This document shows, piece after piece, positions 57,319 to 64,000 of a stretch of 64,000 bases of DNA. Origin of the DNA: Orobanche coerulescens (Eukaryota > Streptophyta > Magnoliopsida > Lamiales > Orobanchaceae); NCBI GenBank assembly GCA_033398695.1, contig CM065802.1, forward strand, positions 136,882,096 through 136,946,095. The letters are read 5' to 3'. A model generated the notes under the pieces. That model saw nothing but the letters and a program-made list of their open reading frames with translations, ran no database searches and was not told the origin of the DNA. Every line of letters starts with the position of its first letter. Positions within the stretch are counted from its first letter, which is position 1. The translations under genes and the position numbers were made by a program.

Positions 57319-58492
57319 TGTTGGAGTGAGATCGGTATTTGCGCCGTTTGTGCGGAAGCGTAAATTAAATGCGGAAATTAAATGTTACAAGGATTTATAG
57401 AGGTTCGGCCAAACGTGCCTACGTCCTCTCTCGATGTATCTTTTTCTATAGGCTTAAGATCAAAACCTCTACGCCTCTCTTCTATCGGTCGAGGGATTAC
57501 TGTTACAAGCTCGTCTTCAATCGGTCCGAGTAAAACCGTTTTTCCTTTTCTATTGGATAAGGAATCAACCACTTTAGCATTCTATTGGTACTAGATAAAC
57601 CTCACTAAGATATCAATTGCGATTCTAACAATGTCGGATCCTTGATCCTAATAACACCGAATCCAATTGTATCTTTTCTTCTTCTCACTCGTGTATGATT
57701 TTATGTATAACACTCAATCACTCTAATTTAAGCTTAAGAACAACAACTATAATGTTTACAATGATATCTCAAGTGTATACGAATTGCTCAATGTTGTTGT
57801 GTGGAATGATACCAACTCATTTGGTATTTATAGCCTTGTTTCACAAACTAGCCGTTACTGCCAGTTGTTATTAGCGTGCGCTATGATGACTTCCTTAGCG
57901 TGCGCTATCGCATGTATTTAGCCTTAGCGTTCGTTATGTACGGTTACGTATGTTAACGTCTTTCCAGTTTCAGTCCAGTGGCTTCTGTCCTTCACAGTTA
58001 GCATGCGCTAACACTTCCATTGTAGCGTGCGCTAATCATTGCATGCGTCATATATCCGTTAATACTTTTTTGACTTGTAGCAGATTCTCCCCAATGGATT
58101 GATTTACTTGACTCAAACTGATATTTAGCGTGCGCTAAATATCATCTCTTGCGTGCGCTAAGCTTACTTCAGTGCATACGTCATTCTGTGTTTGAATCTC
58201 TTCACAACGGTAACAAGGATTCGATAGCGTGCGTTAATATTGCATATGTAGCGTGCGCTATCCTCATTAGGTGACTTCACTTCAGGTTACTTCGAACTCG
58301 TCTGATCTGTAGCCGGGACCCGTTAGCGTGCGCTAACTTATATCTCTAGCATGCGCTAGCTTTGTATTTTGTCCAGATTTTTGCGTCTTCGATTCCTTCG
58401 TCGTTTTGCTTCGCCTCTTTGTTGTTTTGTTTTATTTAGCAACTTAATCATCAGAACACTATTTATGACTATGTGGAATAAATATTCCAACA
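57319..58492 (-). repeat. Element F 5' LTR
   Basis: It is 1174 bp, the same length as the 3' copy. The palindrome array and TATA box are at 57824-58360. The inner edge touches the primer site. Confidence 0.95.
57824..58360 (-). promoter_or_regulatory. U3 promoter module of element F 5' LTR
   Basis: The TATA box (minus GGCTATAAATACC) is at 57822-57834 with about 12 palindromes to 58360. Some differ by a single G/A change from the 3' LTR copies. Confidence 0.75.
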
Positions 58493-58497
58493 CTGGC

Positions 58498-59615
58498 CTG
58501 TAGATCATGATGCTGACTGGGCAGAATTTAAATTGATGATGGAAGCTCAGTACTGCCCTCGTCCGGTGAGGGAAGCCAAAGTTCGGGAGTTTTTCTCCGC
58601 TCAGCCTTCGGATGTGCCTGTATCTCAGGCGATTAAAACGTTTAACCAACAGCTGGCATTTGTTCGAAATCTGGTCAGAACAGATGTAGAAATGATGATT
58701 CATTTTGATATGAGAATGAAACCAGAAATTCAGAGGTACATGTCCGGTTTTGAATGTACCACTCTCCGTCAATATCAGGATGAAGCATTGGCGTATGAAA
58801 TCAAGGAAGCAGCAATGGAGAAGTTTGCAGAATCCAAAAAGCAGAAAGTCTCCGGTAGTTTTACGGAGCACAAGAGTAGTGGGACCCGCAAGGCCCAGTC
58901 ATCCTTTCATTCTTTCAAGAAACCTCTGCACCCATCTAAGAGCGGAAAGAACTTCGGAGCAGCATCAGCCACGACGGATGTAACCAGGAAGTGCTTTAAC
59001 TGTGCCCAGACGGGGCACTATCGATGAAATTGCCCCCTACCTGCCGTGACTTGTTTTGATTGTTGTCGAGAGGGACATCGTGCGGTGTTATGTGAAGAGG
59101 CTGAAAATTCTTTTAGAGCCCGTACATCACAGCCAGTTCAGATGGAAGCCAGTATCCAACAGACACAGCAAAGTGTTCAGCTGCCCCAGAATTTTGGTAG
59201 CGGACGAGGCAGAAGACAGTGGGACCGAAAGGGGACATCGAGTGCCGGATCGGTTCCCCCACGTCTGTACGAGATGAGGAGAACGTACGATCAGGATGCT
59301 GCTGTCGCATCAGGTACTGTTCAGATCCTTTCACATCCAGTTAGCATTTTATTCGATACAGGAGCTACGCATTCATTTATATCCTTGTCTTGTGTAAATT
59401 GTTTGAATATTTCTGGTTTTCATAATTGTGAGCCTTATGTTGTGGGTTTACCGAGTGGAGAGAGGATTGTGGAAAACTTAGAAACTAGAGATTTCCCTGT
59501 ATCATTTGGAGGCAGAGAGTGGCCCTCAAATCTGATTGTGATAGAAATGCAAAGAGATGACCTGATACTCGGAGATGATTGGCTTAATCAATATGGAGCT
59601 GTTGTAAACTACTGA
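58498..59615 (+). pseudogene. Element E gag 3' part and protease
   Basis: It resumes the gag frame after element F. The capsid end is EFKLMMEAQYCPRPVREA. Two zinc knuckles follow: CFNCAQTGHYR, whose TGA at 59025 falls just before the expected last ligand, and CFDCCREGHRAVLC. Aspartic protease ([13 protein letters not shown]) is at about 59347. A TGA at 59613 ends the frame after AVVNY. The stops sit in otherwise well kept sequence. Confidence 0.88.
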
Positions 59616-62600
59616 AAGAGGAATATCTCAGTGATATCTGATGATGGTTCCAAAATACTGATTGAAAGATGGAAACCTGGAAGCTCAGGAAAGATGATCA
59701 AGGCGATGAAAGCTGTCAAATTGTTGAAACAGGGTTGTCCCGGATACTGGTGCTACGCAATGAAGAAAGAAGACGGAAAAGTAGAACTCTCATCCATTCC
59801 TGTTGCGAACGAATTTTCGGATGTGTTTCCTGACGAATTACCTGGACTACCTCCACGACTGGATGTAGAATTCACCATCGAGCTGGAACCAGGAGCTACA
59901 CCAATTTCTAAGGCACCGTATCATATGGCCCCTATTGAAATGTATGAATTGAAGAAGCAACTGGAAGAGTTACTAGACAAAGGCTATATCCAGCCAAGCG
60001 TTTCGCCCTGAGGTGCACCAGTTCTTTTCGTTCGGAAGAAGGATGGATCGCTTCGATTGTGTATTGACTATCGAGATCTGAATAAGATGACAATCAAGAA
60101 CAAGTATCCGTTGCCACGGATTGATGATTTGTTTGACCAGTTGCAAGGAGCAACAGTCTTTTCTACGATTGATCTGAGGTCGAGATATCATCATTCGAGG
60201 ATTAAGGAATCCGATGTTCCAAAATCAGCATTCAGAACTCACCACGGACACTATGAGTTTGTGGTGATGCCGTTTGGTCTCACTAACGCACCTGCTGTAT
60301 TCATGCAATTGATGAACCGAGTGTTCATAGAGTATTTGGACAAGTTTGTGGTTGTGTTCATTGATGACATTCTGGTGTATTCTAAGAGCCAGAAGAGCAT
60401 GCGCAGCATTTGTGGATTGTTATAGACCTTCTGAGAAACGAGCAATTGTACGCTAAACTTTCTAAGTGTGAATTCTGGCTAAAGAAAGTAATGTTCCTCG
60501 GTCAAGTAGTATCAGCAGAAGGAGTCCGAGTAGATCCCTATAAAATCGAATCAGTTATGGATTGGAAGTCTCCTAAGAATGTGAAAGAAGTCCGGAGTTT
60601 AGGACTCGCTAGGTATTATCGTCGGTTCGTGGAAGGGTTTTCCAAAATTACCCACCCACTTACTCGACTACTGCAGAAAACTCAAAAGTTTGAGTGGAAC
60701 GAGATGTGCCAGAATAGCTTTGATGAATTGAAGAAGAGATTGACGACGGCACCAATTTTAGCACTCCCACAGGGAACTGGAGGATTCATAGTTTACAGTG
60801 ATGCTTCGAACCAAGGACTCAGATGTGTATTGATGCAGAATGTGAAGGTGATCGCCTATGCGTCACGACAGCTGAAACCTTATGAAGTGAATTACCCAAC
60901 GCATGATTTGGAACTAGCAGCAGTAGTTTTTGCTTTGAAAATCTGGAGACATTACCTGTACGGAACTCACTGTCAAATCATTACGGATCACAAGAGTCTC
61001 AAATACATCTTCAGTCAAAAAGAGTTGAACATGCGGCAAAGAAGATGGCTGGAACTGATTAAGGACTACGACTTGGAGATTCTTTATCATCCAGGCAAAG
61101 CAAATGTAGTGGCTGATGCACTTAGCCGCAAGCCTGTTTCTATTCAGATGCTGGAGACTCTGACCTCCCAGCCCAGCATTCAACGGGAATTGATCCGCGA
61201 AGGAATTGAAGTATGGTTTCAAAGAGTCCAAGGACAACTATGTGTGATGGAAATAACTTCATCGTTAACAGAAGAAATCAAATCTCAGCAATTGGACAAT
61301 CCTCTGATGATTAGGTTACGCGATGAAGTGAGCAAGGGAAAAACCCCAGGATTTGTAATTCATGATGATGGAGTATTGAGATTCCAGATCCAACTTTGTG
61401 TTCCCGATGTCGATGTTTTGAAGCAAACAATTCTGAAAGAAGCTCACAGTACGCCCTATTCTATCCACCCGGGCACCAGTAAGATGTATAAGGACCTAAA
61501 GCAGAACTTCTGGTGGGGCAACAAGAAGAAAGATGTAGCGGATTATGTCTCAAAATGTTTAACTTGTCGGCAGGTTATGATCGAGCATCAACGACCTGCC
61601 GGAATGCTGAAGCCGCTCCCGATTCCTGAATGGAAGTGGGAGGACATATCGATGGACTTTATCACTAATATGCCGAGAACCAAGACAGGAATGAACATGA
61701 TTTGGGTGATAGTTAATCGTCTAACCAAATCGGCTCATTTTCTAGGCATTAAGGACACTTGGGGACCCGAGAGGTTGGCACGAGTATTTATTTCAGAGAT
61801 AGTCCGATTGCATGGTACGCCGAAGACCATTATTTCTGATCGAGACGGTCGCTTTGTGTCTCATTTTTGGAAAGCAGTTCATAAGGCCTTGGGGACCGAA
61901 TTGAACTTCAGCACAGCTTATCACCCGCAGACAGACGGACAATCCGAGAGGACTATTCAAATGGTGGAAGATTTGCTGAGGGCTTGTGCCTTAGATTGGT
62001 CAACTGATTGGGAAGTTCATCTGCCGTTGATTGAATTCACCTACAACAATAGTTGGCATACTTTCATTAAGGTGGCACCGTTTGAGGCATTATACGGGAG
62101 GAGATGCAGATCGCCCCTATGTTCGGACAATTCATCAGACTTGATCGAGATGGAACCGAAATTGATTGTACAGACACGAGAGAAGATAGCCTTGATTTGC
62201 GAAAGGCTGTTGACCGCTCAGAGTCGACAGAAATCTTATGCAGACATACATCGTCGCCCGTTGGAGTTCAGTACAGGAGATCACGTACTTTTAAAGGCTT
62301 CTCCTACTCGGGGAATCTTTTGTTTTGGAAGAAAGGGGAAGTTGAGTCCGAGATATATCGGACCGTTCGAAATTCTTGAGAGAGTTGGAGAGTTAGCATA
62401 CAGGTTGGTATTACCGCCGTCATTGAGCCATGTTTGTATTCCACGTATCCCAGTTACGGAAGTATATACCAGATCCTAGTCATGTCATTGATTTCGGCGA
62501 GATCGAAGTCGCTCAGGATGGCACGTTTGAAGAGAGACCGATCAGGATACTCGAGAGTCGAGTTAAACAATTGAGAAACAAACCGATCGCTTTGGTTAAG

Positions 62601-62690
62601 GTTCAGTGGTCGCGTCACGGAGTGGAAGAAGCCACTTGGGATGAAGAAGATAGCATGAAGTCCAGATATCCAGAGTTATTTTCGTCTTGA
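59616..62690 (+). pseudogene. Element E pol (RT, RNase H, integrase), broken
   Basis: Links from protease ([16 protein letters not shown]). A TGA at about 60009 stands in the SP-GAP motif where Trp is usual. RT ([20 protein letters not shown]; catalytic [11 protein letters not shown] at ~60350) has a frameshift near 60390. RNase H ([19 protein letters not shown]) and ADALSRK follow. Integrase has [44 protein letters not shown] and QSERTIQ. The GPF motif is [16 protein letters not shown] frameshift near 62430 precedes the chromodomain-like tail (VQWSRHGVEEATWDEE), and it stops at 62690. One phenylalanine codon is also missing in the VRS(F)LGL region. Closest in wording to element A. Confidence 0.9.
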
Positions 62691-62725
62691 GTTTTGGGAC
62701 GAAACTCCTTTTTAGTAGGAGAGTA

Positions 62726-64000
62726 TGTAATATCCGGATTAATTATTGAGTATTTCATCTGTAATTGAACCCTGTATTATTAGGAATTGTGATATTGATA
62801 ATCAAAGTATGATATTTCATGTATTTGTATCCTTGTACATGAGTATGGCAACATGTAAATTTTCCCATGCAAATACGTGATAACGTACGCTAAGAATGTA
62901 GCTTAACATATGTTATCGGCCAGAGTTAGCGTACGCTATGAATGAAGCGTAGCATACGTTAGACAGTCAATAATTGAACTGGGCGGCTATCACATGCGCC
63001 AGCCGGACATGGGTCCGGATAAGATTCCCTCGGATGAACCTAGACACTTTTGAAGTCAACGATTGTTAACGTATGCTAAGGAGCATGTCTAGCGTACGCT
63101 AAAGGGTGTTGCTTACGTACATAACCTGATGGCATAAAGTATGTAATCGAGTACAGAATGAGAACAGTTAACTATCAATGGACAATAGCGTATGCTAAGA
63201 ATATTGGGTAGCGTACGCTAAGAGACTAACGTACGTTATGCATGAAGGCTAACGTACGTTAAGGTCAGAAAATTATAAATATGACAGCACCCCATGTTAT
63301 GTTGTTTAGATTTTCTTCACTTATCCTTCAGTTCAGAGAGCCTCCCCTCCTTCATAAACATCCATAGGCCATCCATACTTGATCTTTGAAGATTGGAGAT
63401 TACTTATACTTGATTATTGAAGTGGATAATCATTTTGGATTGATACACAAGCAACCGGAGTTGGATTCTACCTATTGTCTCGGTGTTTTCTTTATCTTAA
63501 GATATGTTAATACTATCTCCAACCTTGGATTCGTGTTCTTAAGGATATGATGATCATGCTATCAAGATTTTAAGCTCCATTGATGAATTATTCAACCAAA
63601 CATCATGTTTAGAAGTTGGGATGATTATGCTTAGGATATCATTATTGCAAACATCATAGTTGGAATCCTATTAGGTCAAATGATGAGAATAATGTCCTGA
63701 GATTCATTATCTGTATTGAATAGCTTTGCCATATTGATCATAGACTTGGAGTTGATATCACTTTTGTTAAATGGACTTAAGAAAGAATCATCGAAGGTTA
63801 TATCCTTTCTTATAAGTTGGATTTGTTAGTTCATCTTTAAAATGAAGTCTGAATGTAATGATGACATTGGAATCTAACGCATCAATCTTAGATCACCGAA
63901 CTTCACATGAGAATTGTAATCGAGATTGAATATGGTGTTGTGATGATATATGTATCCTTGAACTTCGAAGATGTTTGAATTCGTCAGATCATTCACAACT
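62726..64000 (+). repeat. Element E 3' LTR (first half)
   Basis: It starts TGTAATATCCGG after the polypurine tract and follows the 5' LTR closely (about 1.27 kb visible). Most differences in the U3 array are G/A or C/T. Confidence 0.93.
62880..63280 (+). promoter_or_regulatory. U3 promoter module of element E 3' LTR
   Basis: There are about 12 palindromes from 62880 to 63262 and a TATA box AATTATAAAT at 63271-63280. Several palindromes are intact here but decayed in the 5' LTR, and the reverse. Confidence 0.72.

Larger units (their letters stand above)
54049..58492 (-). mobile_element. Element F: gag-only (non-autonomous) Sirevirus-type copia element
   Basis: TSD CTGGC flanks it (54044-54048, 58493-58497). 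It is 4444 bp, with two LTRs of exactly 1174 bp (about 35-40 differences by eye, near 3 percent). The primer site (minus TGGTATCGGAGCGG) is at 57303-57316. A single 480-codon gag ORF is followed by polypurine-rich noncoding sequence. Integrase, RT and RNase H are absent. LTRs carry the same palindrome array as the Ty3 elements. Confidence 0.92.
50815..64000 (+). mobile_element. Element E: Tekay/Del-type Ty3 chromovirus, 3' end outside window
   Basis: The 5' LTR is 50815-53344, with primer site TGGTATCGGAGC at 53350-53361. Gag-pol runs 53580-62690, the polypurine tract (TTTTTAGTAGGAGAG) lies before 62726, and the 3' LTR starts at 62726 and leaves the window. The left flank is TGCGA; the right TSD is not visible. 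Element F splits its gag at 54048. The coding region carries at least five stops and three frameshifts. Confidence 0.92.

Overview
This window is plant nuclear DNA made almost entirely of nested LTR retrotransposons. I see no host single-copy gene, rRNA, tRNA or CRISPR array. Evidence for a plant: Ty3 chromovirus polyproteins of the Tekay/Del type ending in a degenerate C-terminal chromodomain-like segment, a Sirevirus-type Ty1/copia element with an extra ORF after pol, initiator-Met tRNA primer sites (TGGTATCRGAGC), and long AT-rich LTRs. It looks like heterochromatin of a large angiosperm genome; the species cannot be told from the sequence.

Nesting, oldest to youngest, using exact 5-bp target-site duplications (TSDs). 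Left side: a decayed copia gag (5719-7464) is split by a 3.5-kb solo LTR (7465-10942, TSD CCTTC) and lies beside an RT scrap (10943-11364). That scrap was hit by copia element D (minus strand; LTR from 11365, pol 44228-47202). D's 3' LTR was hit by Ty3 element C (12554-43858, TSD AATGG), which is internally deleted. C's LTR was hit by Sirevirus-like element J (14394-43162, TSD TAAAC). J's downstream env-like ORF was hit twice by full-length Tekay elements: A (18130-27453, TSD AGGAG) and B (27845-37213, TSD ACCAG). Right side: D is cut at 47203 by Ty3 LTR H (plus). H is cut at 50815 by Tekay element E (plus, running out of the window), and E's gag is cut by a gag-only copia element F (54049-58492, TSD CTGGC). 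The first 5.7 kb are a recombinant of two Ty3 families (LTR X 1595-3103, LTR Y 3636-5718) with almost no interior, next to an H-like LTR piece (1-1594).

Almost all coding regions carry nonsense codons or frameshifts. The exception is the 480-residue gag of element F, which is an open frame.

Two architectural signals recur in the LTRs. (1) Arrays of 4-16 short palindromes (TTARCGY/RCGYTAA half-sites; GTGCCGCGGCAC in one family) sit directly upstream of the TATA box in every Ty3 LTR whose U3 is visible, and also in the LTRs of copia element F. (2) A splice-donor-like site 100-250 bp past the TATA box and an acceptor-like site near the LTR 3' end frame a possible 0.83-1.42-kb intron inside R-U5 of five Ty3 families. 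In four of them it encloses a tandem minisatellite or an ACTTGCCT motif.
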